The notes below the pieces were generated by a model. The model was not told the origin of the DNA. It saw only the letters and a list, made by a program, of their open reading frames with translations, and did no database searches. Of a stretch of 14,311 nt of DNA, positions 14,176 through 14,311 are shown one piece after another. Origin of the DNA: Methanomicrobiales archaeon (lineage in GTDB: Archaea > Halobacteriota > Methanomicrobia > Methanomicrobiales > JACTUA01); the NCBI GenBank assembly GCA_028678965.1, contig JAJRCM010000004.1:1-14311 (forward strand), written 5' to 3'. Each line of letters begins with the position of its first letter. Position 1 is the stretch's first letter. The position numbers and the translations under genes were made by a program.

Positions 14176-14311
14176 ATGGCGCCTGGGGGTGAGGAGGTGA
14201 ATGAGGAAAAAAATGAGGTCCAGCGCCTCATCCAGTTGCTCACCCATCCCGATCTCTCGCGAAGAGGAGAGGCAGCCCTTTCCCTCACCGGATTGGGGAG
14301 AGCGGCTGTCG
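14176..14311 (+). CDS. HEAT-repeat protein, N-terminal fragment, cut by the window edge
   Basis: Forty-five codons are visible, beginning MAPGGEEVNEEKNEV. Then VQRLIQLLTHPDLSRRGEAA (residues ~15-34), followed by LSLTGLGRAAV, matches the two-helix HEAT/PBS-lyase repeat: hydrophobic LIxLL, then a HPD turn, then RxxAAxxLxxLG. Such proteins are protein-interaction scaffolds, and several are associated with cofactor lyases or signalling in archaea; the partner here is unknown. The start is uncertain: the ATG at 14176 has no SD, whereas an in-frame GTG at 14197 follows GGTGAGGAG closely. The gene is divergent from cofD across about 225 bases. Confidence 0.65.
   Translation, partial: MAPGGEEVNEEKNEVQRLIQLLTHPDLSRRGEAALSLTGLGRAAV

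Noticed and set aside
14058..14177. 39-codon minus-strand ORF (MVVHDIWVEGYEV...) and its longer open frame to the window edge
   Set aside because: The composition looks protein-like, but there is no SD, the upstream part is antisense to a convincing HEAT repeat, and the frame overlaps a divergent regulatory spacer.

Overview
The window looks like chromosomal DNA of a hydrogenotrophic methanogenic archaeon, most likely of the order Methanomicrobiales. The methanogen signature is the methyl-coenzyme M reductase activation ATPase AtwA, followed by the start of what I take to be methanogenesis marker protein 3, together with the F420 enzyme CofD. RadB, a Cdc48/VCP AAA ATPase, ribose-1,5-bisphosphate isomerase, a folate-independent core methionine synthase and an archaeal-type AspRS all agree. 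Genes are tightly packed, with Shine-Dalgarno sequences such as GGAG/GAGGTGA inside many operons and TATA-like boxes at a few starts. I see no tRNA, rRNA, CRISPR array or insertion sequence.

Layout. (a) 1-2843, minus strand: HAD-family protein, then atwA, then the 5' part of mmp3. atwA and mmp3 belong to MCR activation. (b) 2900-4859, plus strand: ribose-1,5-bisphosphate isomerase, a 52-codon ORF, then dapF. The 52-codon ORF matches the last ~40 residues of an archaeal form III RuBisCO large subunit. It appears to be the fossil of an rbcL gene that once sat beside its pathway partner, and it is the most notable observation here. (c) 4898-6787, minus strand: larC directly abutting radB. (d) 6834-9248, plus strand: a VCP/Cdc48 ATPase with a compact TATA-containing spacer towards larC and an extra ~76 residues in its second AAA module. 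(e) 9509-10114, plus strand: a RecA/KaiC-like protein with a degenerate P-loop. (f) 10374-12562, minus strand: aspS overlapping a core-MetE gene by ATGA. (g) 12557-12712, plus strand: a possible small zinc-ribbon gene whose start codon overlaps that of aspS. (h) 12722-13033: a possible small gene on the minus strand behind a very AT-rich promoter region with a long hyphenated palindrome. (i) 13034-13948, minus strand: cofD. (j) 14176 to the end, plus strand: the start of a HEAT-repeat protein.

The genes cover methanogenesis enzyme activation, F420 synthesis, pentose bisphosphate (AMP salvage) metabolism, lysine/DAP synthesis, nickel-pincer cofactor assembly, recombination, protein unfolding, methionine synthesis and translation. 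This is mostly a housekeeping region. The novelty lies in the RuBisCO remnant, the divergent VCP and RecA-like proteins, and several unannotated small ORFs and inverted repeats in the spacers.
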